Part shown: positions 9,101 through 17,731 of the stretch, piece by piece
Position numbering within the stretch: the stretch's first letter is position 1
How the letters are laid out: each line of letters begins with the position of its first letter
Source: Streptomyces narbonensis
Lineage (GTDB): Bacteria > Actinomycetota > Actinomycetes > Streptomycetales > Streptomycetaceae
Assembly (NCBI RefSeq): GCF_014649015.1
Contig: NZ_BMSF01000001.1
Span: 620,001 to 684,000, forward strand
DNA length: 64,000 bases
Direction: 5' to 3'
Program-made: the position numbers and the translations under genes
Notes under the pieces: generated by a model
The model's input: the letters and a program-made list of their open reading frames with translations, nothing else
Database searches by the model: none
What the model was told of the DNA's origin: nothing

Positions 9101-10537
9101 TCAGGGTGCCGACAGCTCCTCCGCGGGCAGCCGGCCCGCGGCCACGGCGTCGAGCAGGGCCTGGTGGTCGCGCTCGTTCTGGTCGGCATAGGCCTCCGCG
9201 AACACGGCGAGCGCCCGGTCGAAGGAGTCACCGCGGCCCAGGTAGGAGGCGATCGCGATCCGGTCGCCGGACCGCGCGTGCGCGCGCGCCAGCGTGACCC
9301 CGCAGAGGTCGCCGAAGGCCTCCATGTCCTTGGGACGCATCCGCTCCGGCATGGCGATGCCCTTCCAGTCGCGCAGCTGGCGCACGTAGAAGTCGCGGCG
9401 CCTGCCGTCGATCCCGTCCACGCGCTCCCAGCCGAGGAAGATGTCGCTGGTGGCCTGCATCAGCCGCTGTCCGGAGACGACGCGTTCGCCCTGGTTGCGG
9501 TACGCGCTCGCGCCGACGTACGGGGCGAGCACCGAGGTGTCCGCCTCCTTGGCCTGGAGGAAGAGCGGGTCCTCGTCGTCCCGGCCGAGCAGCAGGAAGA
9601 TCCAGCAGCGGGTGCCGACGCTGCCGACGCCGACCACCTTGCGGGCGACGTCCGCCAGCCGGTAGCCCGACAGGAGGGCGCGCCGGTCGGACTGCAGGGT
9701 GGCGCCGTACCGCTTCATCAGGTCGCGGAACTGTTCCTCGAGGGCGTTGCGCTCGAAATCGGGCATCAGGTCGCTCGCGGGGACGAGCAGCGGGGGGTCC
9801 GCCGCGATGACGGGCCGGCCGTCGACCGTCTCGGTGAGCCTGTCGAAGGCCTGCAGGCTGTCGCGGGTGCGGGCCTTCGCCATGGCGCGGGCCAGCTTCT
9901 TCCGTCCGCTCTTGTGGAGCTGGTCCGTCACCAGGGACTCCAGGCGGTCCGAGTCGATCTTCGCGTACCAGACGTCGATGGTGCGCATGCCCGCGAGGCG
10001 GATCATCGCCTCGCGGTACGCGCGGACCGTGTGCCTGACGATGCGGGCGCGCTCGGCGTCGTCGAAGCCGTTCGCCCGGGCCGCGATGACGAGGCTCGCC
10101 GACAGCCGCTTGACGTCCCACTCCCAGGGGCCCGGGAGCGTCTCGTCGAAGTCGTTGATGTCGAACATCAGCCGCCGCTCCGGTGAGGCGAGGAGGCGGA
10201 AGTTCAGCATGTGCGCGTCTCCGCACAGCTGGGCCGTGAGGCCCGAGCGGGGAGTGCCGGCAAGGTCGGAGGCCATGATCGCCGCGGCGCCGCGGTAGAA
10301 GCGGAAGGGGGACTCCGTCATCCGGCCGTAGCGGATCGGTACGAGCTCGGGGACCCGGGTCGACGACTGCGCCTCCAGGATCGTCAGCGGGTCGGTCCTG
10401 TCGCCGGACGGCCGGTACTCGGCGTGGCCGGAGCGCGGCGCGTGGCGCCGGGCCTTCCTGCCGAGCGCCGCGCGCTCCTTCGGCGTGGCGTGGCGCGCCG
10501 CGCGCGTCGCCGTGGTCGCCTTCCCGTTCCGGGCCAT
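9101..10537 (-). CDS. DUF2252 family protein
   Basis: A 478-aa cytoplasmic protein. The ATG at 10537 (MARNGKATTATRAARH) has AGAGGAG about 6 bases upstream; longer in-frame extension runs through low-complexity repeats and is rejected. DUF2252 hallmarks are present in order: a basic N-terminus, RYGRMTESPFRFYRGAA, LCGDAHMLNF, FDINDFDETLPGPWEWDVKR, KVVGVGSVGTRCW and LLLGRDDEDPLFLQAKEA. The HxxN and DxND(F/D)E motifs resemble the catalytic loop and metal-binding Asp of kinase-fold (aminoglycoside phosphotransferase-like) enzymes, so a small-molecule kinase activity is plausible but not established. It is a stand-alone gene between the SHOCT and CMD genes. Confidence 0.85.
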   Translation of the reverse strand: MARNGKATTATRAARHATPKERAALGRKARRHAPRSGHAEYRPSGDRTDPLTILEAQSSTRVPELVPIRYGRMTESPFRFYRGAAAIMASDLAGTPRSGLTAQLCGDAHMLNFRLLASPERRLMFDINDFDETLPGPWEWDVKRLSASLVIAARANGFDDAERARIVRHTVRAYREAMIRLAGMRTIDVWYAKIDSDRLESLVTDQLHKSGRKKLARAMAKARTRDSLQAFDRLTETVDGRPVIAADPPLLVPASDLMPDFERNALEEQFRDLMKRYGATLQSDRRALLSGYRLADVARKVVGVGSVGTRCWIFLLLGRDDEDPLFLQAKEADTSVLAPYVGASAYRNQGERVVSGQRLMQATSDIFLGWERVDGIDGRRRDFYVRQLRDWKGIAMPERMRPKDMEAFGDLCGVTLARAHARSGDRIAIASYLGRGDSFDRALAVFAEAYADQNERDHQALLDAVAAGRLPAEELSAP

Positions 10538-10560
10538 CGGTGCTCCTCTTGCCGGGTCTT

Positions 10561-10635
10561 CGTGCCGGCTGTGCCTGCCGTGCCGGCTGTGCCGTGCCGT
10601 ATCTGCCGTGCCGGCCGTGCCTGCCGTACCGGCCG
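10561..10635. repeat. Imperfect TGCCGTGCCGG repeats upstream of the DUF2252 gene
   Basis: About four imperfect copies of an 18-bp unit (CGTGCCGGCTGTGCCTGC) sit in the 214-bp gap between the DUF2252 and CMD genes. No gene is seen in the gap. Confidence 0.55.
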
Positions 10636-10751
10636 TTGGAATGCCCGGCGCGAGAGCCAGGTCGCCGGAAGGCATCCGTGGCCTCTCCGGTGTGGTCGCG
10701 CCGGGCATCAGTGTCGGAGTGGAGGTGGAGGTGGGGGAGTTCTCGCCGGGT

Positions 10752-11078
10752 TCAGTCCGGGGAGTCGATCTCGGCATCCGCGACGGCGATGGCGATGCCG
10801 AGCGCCGCGGAGATGTTGCCCGCCGCGGTCATGACGCGGGCGGTGCCCACGATCGGTGCGATGGCGACGAGGACGTCCTGCACCTGTTCCGCCGTCATGC
10901 CGGCCTCGACGGCGAGCTCGATGTGGGCCGCGTAGGAGATCGGCGGGGCGTCCGAGGCGGCGAGGGCCGCGATCCGCACGATCATGAGCATGTCCGGAGC
11001 CAGGCCGCAGCGCTCGATCGAGTCGACCGTCATCGCGGCGAGGGTGTCCAGGACAGGGGTTTCCGAAGCAGTGGCCAT
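10752..11078 (-). CDS. Carboxymuconolactone decarboxylase family protein
   Basis: A 108-aa all-helical protein of the CMD/AhpD-like family, recognisable by TLAAMTVDSIERCGLAPDML, a long helix pair and HIELAVEAGMTAEQVQDVL. The AhpD-type CxxC redox pair is missing, so a peroxidase-partner role is unlikely. Single-domain members of this kind are usually small oligomeric proteins of unknown substrate. ATG at 11078 with AGGAGGG about 9 bases upstream. It lies 43 bp after the DUF7144 membrane protein gene on the same strand and may share its transcript. Confidence 0.8.
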   Translation of the reverse strand: MATASETPVLDTLAAMTVDSIERCGLAPDMLMIVRIAALAASDAPPISYAAHIELAVEAGMTAEQVQDVLVAIAPIVGTARVMTAAGNISAALGIAIAVADAEIDSPD

Positions 11079-11121
11079 GTCGTGTGCCCTCCTGCGTGCT
11101 GTGGGGTGGGGTGGGGTGCTG

Positions 11122-11553
11122 TCAGTCGGTGGTGTGCGACCAGCTGGCGCACAGCGCCCAGATGATGAACACGTCGATGGCCAGGAGGGTGAGCGCCCAC
11201 CACGGCTGGTACGGCAGCCAGATGAAGTTGGCGACCGCGCTGAGGCCGGCCAGGGTGATGCCGCCCGCCCTCGCCCAGTTCGCGTCCTTGAAGAGGCCCA
11301 CCCCGGTCAGTACGACGAGGACGCCGATGATGAGGTGGATCCACCCCCAGGCCGTCAGGTCGAACTCGAAGAGGTAGTCGCCGACGCGGGCGTACACGTC
11401 GTCGTTGGCGATGGCCGTGATGCCCTGGAGGATGCCGAGGAGGCCCGCGAGGCACAGCAGCACCGCGGCAAGGATGGTGCCTCCGCCCGCGACACCGCCG
11501 CCGGACCGATGTCCCCCCGCGGTTCTCTGTGCTCCGGGAGTGTGCTGGCTCAT
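11122..11553 (-). CDS. DUF7144-type four-helix membrane protein
   Basis: A 143-aa protein. The start at 11553 (MSQHTPGAQRTAGG) is supported by GAGGTGA 6 bases upstream; the upstream extension is Arg-rich shadow sequence. A glycine-rich cytoplasmic N-terminus is followed by four hydrophobic helices. The family pattern is FLGLLQGITAIANDDVY, then FDLTAWGWIHLIIGVLVVLTG and WLPYQPWWALTLLAIDVFIIWALC. These small proteins are common in Streptomyces and have no known activity. It lies upstream of the CMD gene. Confidence 0.75.
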   Translation of the reverse strand: MSQHTPGAQRTAGGHRSGGGVAGGGTILAAVLLCLAGLLGILQGITAIANDDVYARVGDYLFEFDLTAWGWIHLIIGVLVVLTGVGLFKDANWARAGGITLAGLSAVANFIWLPYQPWWALTLLAIDVFIIWALCASWSHTTD

Positions 11554-11760
11554 GGACGTCACCTCGCAGCTTGCGATCCGTTGCCGGGTGTCCCTTCCGA
11601 GTATCAGGGCGGTCGTGGCGGTCCGCCCGACGACCGCCCGGGCGGACGTGCCGGTGGTCCGCACCCGCCCTCGGCGGAGCAACCCGGAGTGCGTTGATCG
11701 TCACCGTGCGTACCCGGTGGGGGCGCAGGCAGTTCCTCCACGCCCCCACAGCCGTACGGA

Positions 11761-13818
11761 TCAGTACGTCAGGACGCCCGGGTCCGTGACGCCCGGAGCT
11801 CCCGTCTCCACATGTCCCGCGAGGCGCCGGAGGTAGTCGGCGGACGTGTTCGAGGTGATCGTCACGTCGTACCAGGCGCGGCTGGAGGTCAGGTCGACGG
11901 TGTGGGTGACCGTGGCGCCGCGCGGGACGAGGACCGTCGCGGGGCCGCCCGCGTAGGCGTGGGTGACGGTGAGGCGGGCATCGGCCGTTCCCGCGTTGGT
12001 GAAGGTCAGGTCCAGGTTGCCCGTGGTGGCGTTGTGGCGGGCGGTGACCTCGGGGACGGCCGTCTTGCCGGGGGAGCGGAAGTGGCGGAGGAAGCCGTTC
12101 GGGCCGTGGACGGTGAGGTCGGTGAGGCCCTTGGAGTACTTGGTGTTCCAGGTGTCCGCGAGGGACTTGCCCGCCTCGGTCGTGTACGTCCAGGGGGCGT
12201 CCGTGCGGTTGGCCGAGGTCACGTAGAACTGGGCGCCCGCCGAGGGGCCGCTGCCGAAGGACAGGCGGTACGTGCCGGCCGCGATGTCGGCGGCGCCGTC
12301 CACGTGAGGGGCGTACCGCAGCGGGCGGGTGGGCTTGGCGCCCGGCTCCTGGCGGGGCATCGTGCCGGTGGCCGGGGCGGTGGCCGGGAAGTCGGGGTGC
12401 CGGGCGCGGTCCGGCGGGTAGTAGCCGGCGGTCGGCGGCAGCGGGGCCGGCCGGGTGTTCGTGGTCGTGAAGTCGAAGGCCGAGGTCAGGTCGCCGCAGA
12501 CCGCTCGCCGCCACGGGGAGATCTGGGGTTCCTGCACCCCGAAGCGGCTCTCCATGAAGCGGATGACCGAGGTGTGGTCGAAGGTCTCGGAGCAGGTGTA
12601 ACCGCCGGTGGACCAGGGGGAGACGACGATCATCGGGACGCGCGGGCCGAGGCCGTAGGGCCCTGCCACGTACCCCGTCTTGCCCGGGAAGTGGTCCAGG
12701 GCCGTCGGGGTGGTCGACAGGCCCTGGGACGCCGAGGCCGGGACGTACGGCGGGACGACGTGGTCGAAGAAGCCGTCGTTCTCGTCGTACGTGATGAACA
12801 GCGCCGTACGCGCCCACACGTCCGGGTTCGAGGTCAGCGCGTCCAGAACCTGCGCGATGTACCAGGCTCCATAGTTGGAAGGCCAGTTGGAGTGTTCGGA
12901 GAACGCCTCGGGGGCCGCGATCCACGAGACCTTCGGCAGCCGGCCGGCCTGGACGTCGGCGCGGAGATCGGCGAGGTAGGTGTCGCCGTTCTTGACGCTC
13001 GTACCCGTGCGGGCCTTGTCGTACAGCGGGTTGCCGGGCTGGGCGTTCCGGTAGGTGTTGAAGTAGAGGAGCGAGTTGTCGCCGTAGTTGCCGCGGTACG
13101 CGTCGTTGATCCAGCCCCACGAGCCGGCGGCGTCCAGACCGTCACCCGTGTCCTGGTAGACCTTCCAGGAGATGCCGGCTGCCTCCAGTCGCTCGGGGTA
13201 CGTCTTCCAGCCGTAGCCCGCCTCGGCGTTGTTGAGGACCGGGCCGCCGCCCGTGCCGTCGTTGCCGGTGTGGCCGCTCCACAGGTAGTAGCGGTTCGGG
13301 TCGGTGGAGCCGATGAACGAGCAGTGGTAGGCGTCGCAGATCGTGAACGCGTCGGCCAGCGCGTAGTGGAAGGGGATGTCCTCACGGGTGAGGTACGCCA
13401 TCGTGGCCTTGGTCTTCGCCGGTATCCACTGGTCGTACCTGCCCTTGTTGAAGGCCTTCTGCCCGCCCGCCCAGTCGTGGTTCAGGCCCTGGAGGAACTC
13501 CATGCCGAGCTTGGCGCTCTCCGGCCGGAAGGGCAGGGTGACCTTCGTGCCGTCCGCCTGGTTCCAGACCGGCTTCCCGCTCGGCAGCGTCACCGGGCGC
13601 GGGTCCCCGAAGCCCCGCACGCCCTTCATCGCCCCGAAGTAGTGGTCGAAGGAACGGTTCTCCTGCATCAGGACGACGATGTGCTCGACGTCCTGGATCG
13701 TGCCGGTCGAGCCCTGCGCCGGGATCGCGGCGGCGCGCGCGATGCTCTCGGAGAGCAGGGTGAACGCGGCTGCCCCGCCGGTCAGCTGGAGGAACCGGCG
13801 GCGATCGATGTCGGTCAT
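11761..13818 (-). CDS. Tat-exported phosphocholine-type phospholipase C
   Basis: A 685-aa secreted enzyme that hydrolyses phosphatidylcholine/sphingomyelin-type lipids to diacylglycerol and phosphocholine. The start at 13818 has GAGGAGA 8 bases upstream and begins with a Tat signal (DRRRFLQLTGGAAAFTLL). The phosphoesterase domain (about 40-440) has the family block VVLMQENRSFDHYFGAMKGV, then GSTDPNRYYLWSG, ITYDENDGFFDHVVPP and the late GPRVPMIVVSPWSTGG. Two C-terminal DUF756 beta domains follow (about 510-590 and 595-670). The gene seems monocistronic, and its own upstream region (13819-14025) holds no gene. Confidence 0.93.
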   Translation of the reverse strand: MTDIDRRRFLQLTGGAAAFTLLSESIARAAAIPAQGSTGTIQDVEHIVVLMQENRSFDHYFGAMKGVRGFGDPRPVTLPSGKPVWNQADGTKVTLPFRPESAKLGMEFLQGLNHDWAGGQKAFNKGRYDQWIPAKTKATMAYLTREDIPFHYALADAFTICDAYHCSFIGSTDPNRYYLWSGHTGNDGTGGGPVLNNAEAGYGWKTYPERLEAAGISWKVYQDTGDGLDAAGSWGWINDAYRGNYGDNSLLYFNTYRNAQPGNPLYDKARTGTSVKNGDTYLADLRADVQAGRLPKVSWIAAPEAFSEHSNWPSNYGAWYIAQVLDALTSNPDVWARTALFITYDENDGFFDHVVPPYVPASASQGLSTTPTALDHFPGKTGYVAGPYGLGPRVPMIVVSPWSTGGYTCSETFDHTSVIRFMESRFGVQEPQISPWRRAVCGDLTSAFDFTTTNTRPAPLPPTAGYYPPDRARHPDFPATAPATGTMPRQEPGAKPTRPLRYAPHVDGAADIAAGTYRLSFGSGPSAGAQFYVTSANRTDAPWTYTTEAGKSLADTWNTKYSKGLTDLTVHGPNGFLRHFRSPGKTAVPEVTARHNATTGNLDLTFTNAGTADARLTVTHAYAGGPATVLVPRGATVTHTVDLTSSRAWYDVTITSNTSADYLRRLAGHVETGAPGVTDPGVLTY

Positions 13819-14025
13819 GGGGGAGTTCTCCTCGGGAGTGCGAGCGGTCGGTGGGGGTGCGGGTGCGCGCGCGGCCGGCCGTGCGGAGCCTGTGTGCGGG
13901 CGCCCCAAGGAGAGCGCTCGCGGCCCACGTCCGGAAGGCCGCCTCATGGCTGCCCGCCGTACGGTGGGCGAACACCCCGCAGCCGCCGCTGTTTGTCCGG
14001 GACCTGTCAGGCGGGTCTCCTGCTG

Positions 14026-16275
14026 TCAGGCCCCCGGCCGAGGGGCCCCGTCCGCCAGGCCGGCGATTCCGGCCGCGAGCCAGCGGGCCAGCCGCCGCGG
14101 GTCGGCCGTCGTGCCGATGACACGGAGCTCGCGGTGGACCGCCCGGGGGAGTTCGGGGCGCCGGAGCAGCGGGCGAGCGGCGGGCTCGGCGAGGGCGAGT
14201 GCCAGGACGAGACCGGTCCAGGCGTCGGGGTCCTCGGGGTCCTCGGCCAGCAGGCGGACGTAGCCGTCGGCCGCGGCCGGGTCGCCGGCGATCAGGGCGC
14301 GTTCGGCGGCGGACGGCGCGGGCGGGGCCGCGGAGGGGCCGGAGGGCGGGGTGCCGGGTTCCGGAGTCCCCAGCACCTGCCGGATCAGGCGGGTGCGGGC
14401 GTGGGACCAGCGGGCGGTGAGGTCGGGGACCACGGTGGACCCGGCGCCGCGGAGATCGGCCGCGGCCCCGGTGACGTAGGCCCTCGCGAGGGCGCGTACG
14501 GCGTCCGGGGCGGGCACCAGATGCCGTATCCGCCACTCGGTGCGGTGGTCCGTGGCGGCGAACCCAGCCATGGCGTCGATCCCGGGCCGGACCCGCCTGT
14601 CGGCCGTCCACGAGGGCAGCCGCGCGGCCATGCCCCGCAAGAAACGGCGTCCGTGGTCGGTCAGAGCGGGATCGGCGCCGAGGGTCTCGACGGCCTCCCG
14701 CGTCTGGCGCAGACCGAGGGCGAACTCGAACTCGGCCGAGGCCCGTTCGGCCGCGGGCGCCCGGTCCAGGCGGCGGGACCAGAAGTCGGTGATCCCCAGG
14801 AAGGCGTACGCACCCTGGAGCAGGCCACTCAGGGGGCGCGGGTCATCGCGCCAGGGGGCGTGGTGCCGCTCGGCGCCGTCGTCCTGCTCCAGCGTCAGCA
14901 GATGGAGCAGCGCGCCGAGTTTGGTGTGCTGGAACTCGTGGACCAGCGTCACGGCGAAGGTGACCGGATCCGGCGGCAGCGAGGTTAGCAGACCGCCGAA
15001 GGCATCCCCGGAGGAGGCGCTGAGCACCCTCCAGGTCGATAACGACCGCACGGGCGTCACACTGCGCAGACCCTCCGCGAGCGCCGCGGCCGCCTCCGGG
15101 TCGCTGTCCTCCAGGAGACCCAGCGCCAGGCGGAACCGCTCCCGCCAGCGGGCGGTGTCGTCCGGGGAGAGGCGGTGCGCGGGGAGCGGTTCGCTCAGGT
15201 CCCGGTAGGGGTCGATGTCGTCCAGCCAGACCCCAACGGGCCGTCCCGCCACGCGCGCGTGCATCCGGTGCGGAGCCTGCCACCCCGGTGCGTCGACGCC
15301 CAGCAGCCCGGCCGGGCCGTCCAGAACGGGTGGGCCGGCCGGGCCGGGAAGGTCGGGCGGGCCGACCGTGGCGGGAAGGTCGGGCGGGCCGGGCAGGTAG
15401 GGAGGACCAGGCGGGTCGAGCCGACCGGGCAGGTCGGGCGGTTCGGGAAGGTCGGGCGGTTCGGGCAGGTCGGGCGGGCCCGGCGGATCGAACCGCCCGG
15501 GCAGGCCGGGAGGGTCGGGCAGGTAGGGCGGGTCGGCGGGATCGGCGGGATCGGCAGGGCGGTCCGGGGCGGCGGGGTCGTCGGGCTCGTCCGGGTCGGG
15601 GTCGGCAGGGTCGTCCGGCTCGGTCGGCTCGTCCGGGTCGAGCCGACCAGACAGGTCGAGCCCACCGGGCGGACCGGGCGGACCGGGCGGACCGGGCCGG
15701 TCCGGCGGGCCCACGCACGCTCCGTGCGGGTCGACCCGCAGGCGTCCCGCCTCCACCACCACCTCCGCAGTCCCCCAGCGCGGCCGGTCCGGCAGCCGGG
15801 CGAGGCCGAGCGTGGGGAACATGACGCCGCCGTCCCGCAGGGGCACGGTGGTGCGCAGCGGCAGTCCCGTGCGCAGCGCGGCGACCGCGCACACCGTGAA
15901 GACGTGCCCGAGGTCGGTCCAGAGGGGCCCGTCCCCCCACGCCGTCCGCCGCAGCCGCCGCAGCCCGTGTCCCAGCCAGACCCCGACCTGCGGATGCAGC
16001 AGCAGCTCCCCGAAGACCTCCGGGGAGCGCTCCTGCGCGGCCGCGAGCGTGTCCCACACACTGTCCACGCCCGGCAGCGGACCGAGCGCGCCGGGCGTCT
16101 CCGCGACGGCGTCGAGGAGAGCCCGGAGCAGCAGGAGGCGCCTGCTGTACTCGGTGGTCCGCAGGAAGCGGACCGTACCGGCGTCGCCCCGGCCCGCGGC
16201 CAGGGCGTCGAAGTGCGCCGAGGGAACGAGATGGTGCGGGCTACGGGCGGGTTCGTGACGTCCGTCGGTCTGCAC
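14026..16275 (-). CDS. HExxH-motif (aKG-HExxH-type) peptide-hydroxylase-like protein with Pro-rich insert
   Basis: A 749-aa soluble protein. The GTG at 16275 follows GGGAGGAG by about 6 bases and lies 20 bp after the stop of the 60-aa peptide gene, so the two are surely co-translated. The conserved block LVHEFQHTKLGALLHLL puts HExxH at 446-450 (His446, Glu447, His450), followed by the family pattern WRDDPRPLSGLLQGAYAFLG and FWSRR. This matches the TIGR04267-type HExxH domain, now regarded as iron/2-oxoglutarate-dependent peptide beta-hydroxylases acting on ribosomal peptides such as FxsA. Residues about 187-327 are a Pro/Gly/Asp-rich insertion unusual for the family. The likely substrate is the adjacent peptide. 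No radical-SAM FxsB is present in the window. Confidence 0.82.
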   Translation of the reverse strand: MQTDGRHEPARSPHHLVPSAHFDALAAGRGDAGTVRFLRTTEYSRRLLLLRALLDAVAETPGALGPLPGVDSVWDTLAAAQERSPEVFGELLLHPQVGVWLGHGLRRLRRTAWGDGPLWTDLGHVFTVCAVAALRTGLPLRTTVPLRDGGVMFPTLGLARLPDRPRWGTAEVVVEAGRLRVDPHGACVGPPDRPGPPGPPGPPGGLDLSGRLDPDEPTEPDDPADPDPDEPDDPAAPDRPADPADPADPPYLPDPPGLPGRFDPPGPPDLPEPPDLPEPPDLPGRLDPPGPPYLPGPPDLPATVGPPDLPGPAGPPVLDGPAGLLGVDAPGWQAPHRMHARVAGRPVGVWLDDIDPYRDLSEPLPAHRLSPDDTARWRERFRLALGLLEDSDPEAAAALAEGLRSVTPVRSLSTWRVLSASSGDAFGGLLTSLPPDPVTFAVTLVHEFQHTKLGALLHLLTLEQDDGAERHHAPWRDDPRPLSGLLQGAYAFLGITDFWSRRLDRAPAAERASAEFEFALGLRQTREAVETLGADPALTDHGRRFLRGMAARLPSWTADRRVRPGIDAMAGFAATDHRTEWRIRHLVPAPDAVRALARAYVTGAAADLRGAGSTVVPDLTARWSHARTRLIRQVLGTPEPGTPPSGPSAAPPAPSAAERALIAGDPAAADGYVRLLAEDPEDPDAWTGLVLALALAEPAARPLLRRPELPRAVHRELRVIGTTADPRRLARWLAAGIAGLADGAPRPGA
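15290..15715 (-). repeat. Pro/Gly/Asp-rich repeat insert inside the HExxH gene
   Basis: Short units encoding PPDLPEP, PPDLPGR and DPADP repeat irregularly for about 140 codons. The + strand shows runs of GGGCGGTTCGGG(C/A)AGGTC. The segment interrupts the N-terminal half of the enzyme, before the HExxH core. Confidence 0.85.
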
Positions 16276-16295
16276 GGATCTCCTCCCGGGGACCG

Positions 16296-16478
16296 TCAGT
16301 CGGCCCGCCCGGGCTGCCCGTCCCCCCCGGCGAAGTTGACCCGCGGACACTCGATCTGACGGAGCAGCCGGTCCAGCGAGCGCGCATGCAGGCTCGGGCT
16401 CTGCGACCTGAGGGCGGACAGCGGCACCTCGCTGAGATCGATCAGCTCGGATCCCATGTATTCGTCGGACGCGTGCAT
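16296..16478 (-). CDS. 60-aa FxsA-like peptide, probable substrate of the HExxH enzyme
   Basis: A small gene, MHASDEYMGSELIDLSEVPL onward, 60 aa, with GAGGGGG about 8 bases before the ATG at 16478. The N-terminal leader-like part (IDLSEVPLSALRSQS) followed by a Leu-rich helix (SLHARSLDRLLRQI) closely resembles, from memory, the FxSxx-COOH (FxsA) precursor family, where LxxVPLxxLR precedes the modified tail. Here the tail is ECPRVNFAGGDGQPGRAD and the terminal FxSxx motif is missing; the NFAG might be the modified site. It sits 20 bp before the HExxH gene and 83 bp after the caspase gene. I infer a RiPP-like precursor. Confidence 0.65.
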   Translation of the reverse strand: MHASDEYMGSELIDLSEVPLSALRSQSPSLHARSLDRLLRQIECPRVNFAGGDGQPGRAD

Positions 16479-16561
16479 GCGACAACCCCCTCACAGCCAT
16501 GAACCCCGTTGACTTCATGATGGCGTAGGCAGGGGGGTTCGGGAAGAGCGTGATCCGCCGG

Positions 16562-17731
16562 TCAGCCGCTTGATCCGGGCGTCAGCCGGCGGTCGGCCCA
16601 GTCCTTCAGCTCGCGCTGCTCCAGGGAGCCCGGTTCGAGCAGGGCGAGCGCCTCGACGAGGGCCGCCAGTCCTCCCGGGTGGCGCCGGCAGGTCCGGACG
16701 ATGCTGATGATGTCGGGGCGCGGCGCCCCCATGCGGGGGATCGCACCGGCGAGGTCGGGAGGCAGCATTCCGACCACCAGCTGACGGTGGTCCCGGTCCG
16801 CCATGCTCGGCCATCCGGCGAGCAGGCCGATGAGTTCGGCGAGAGCGGCGTCCGTCACCGGTTCCTCGAGGCGCCGGGTCGCCGGGAACTCAAGGCGGCG
16901 CTCGTCGCCCGCCCACGAGCGGTGCCAGAGCGCGGTGGGTCGCTGCCCGCTACCGGCGAACGGGCCGATGGAACCGCCCGACTGCCCGCCGGACCGTCCG
17001 CCGACCTGCCCGGTGGACCCTCCCGTGAACTCCCCGAGGACGGTGTCCGCGACCGCGTTCATGTCGGGCGGCCAGACGCCGCCGTCCGAAGCGGCCAGGG
17101 CGGCCAGTACGGCCCGGGAGAACGCCCCCGTCTGCCGTACGGGGTCGTTTGCCGCCCGCTGTCCGGGCCGGGAGGCCAGCAGGACGAACTGCTCCCGACC
17201 CGGCAACCGCTCGCCTCCGGAGGGCAGTTCGGTGGGTAGGGAGCGGGCGAAGCCGAGGTCCTCGACGAAGGTCTGGCAGGAGTCCACCAGCCAGATCTGG
17301 CGCCGGAAGCCCGGCAGGAGATCGGTGGTGAAGGCGGTCAGCCAGGCGTCCAGGTCCAGGTTCCGGCGGTCGTCCGGACCGGCGTCTGCGTAGAAGAGCC
17401 TGCGGTGCCCCTGCGGGTCGGTGACGCCGTGGCCGCCCCAGAACACCCATAGCAGGTCGCCCTCCAGCGCCGGCAGCCGGCGCGTCAGCACCTCCTGCAC
17501 GGCCTCCCGTCCGGCGGTGCCCGCGGTGACGTCGACCTCGGGTCCGCCCGCGCCGGGCAGCGGATCGAGCAGCAGGAAGACGTTGGCCGCCGGCACGCCG
17601 TGCCCGCGCAGCCAGCCGGTGAAACGCCGGGCGTCGGCGGCGGGCCCCGGCAGGTCCCACGAGGGCCCGGCCGCGTACCGCTCCGCGCCGACGACGACGG
17701 CGTACGTGCGCTCCGGTCGCGCTCCCGTCAC
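16562..17731 (-). CDS. Caspase-like protease with C-terminal effector-associated domain (EAD2)
   Basis: A 389-aa protein. GTG start at 17731 overlaps the hydrolase stop as GTGA. The N-terminal domain (about 8-235) is a caspase/metacaspase-type C14 peptidase: YAVVVGAERY, then WGGHGVTD with catalytic His101, and IWLVDSCQTF with catalytic Cys152. A Gly-rich linker (236-262) leads to an EAD2-like helical domain (about 296-378) with the pattern HRQLVVGML, RPDIISIVRTCRRHPGGL and LEPGS. EADs recruit effectors to sensor/ATPase hubs through like-with-like contacts; the VMAP-like protein at 26434-27969 carries a matching EAD. The protein is therefore a likely death or defence effector whose proteolysis is released on activation. 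Confidence 0.88.
   Translation of the reverse strand: MTGARPERTYAVVVGAERYAAGPSWDLPGPAADARRFTGWLRGHGVPAANVFLLLDPLPGAGGPEVDVTAGTAGREAVQEVLTRRLPALEGDLLWVFWGGHGVTDPQGHRRLFYADAGPDDRRNLDLDAWLTAFTTDLLPGFRRQIWLVDSCQTFVEDLGFARSLPTELPSGGERLPGREQFVLLASRPGQRAANDPVRQTGAFSRAVLAALAASDGGVWPPDMNAVADTVLGEFTGGSTGQVGGRSGGQSGGSIGPFAGSGQRPTALWHRSWAGDERRLEFPATRRLEEPVTDAALAELIGLLAGWPSMADRDHRQLVVGMLPPDLAGAIPRMGAPRPDIISIVRTCRRHPGGLAALVEALALLEPGSLEQRELKDWADRRLTPGSSG

Noticed and set aside
9101..10777. Longer start for the DUF2252 protein at 10777
   Set aside because: The extra 80 codons come from TGCCGG repeats and overlap the CMD gene end; the ATG at 10537 has a good Shine-Dalgarno.
11812..14988. Plus-strand 1058-codon open frame
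   Set aside because: It lies opposite the phospholipase C and HExxH genes, has Arg/Gly/Val-rich composition with no domains, and is a GC-bias shadow.
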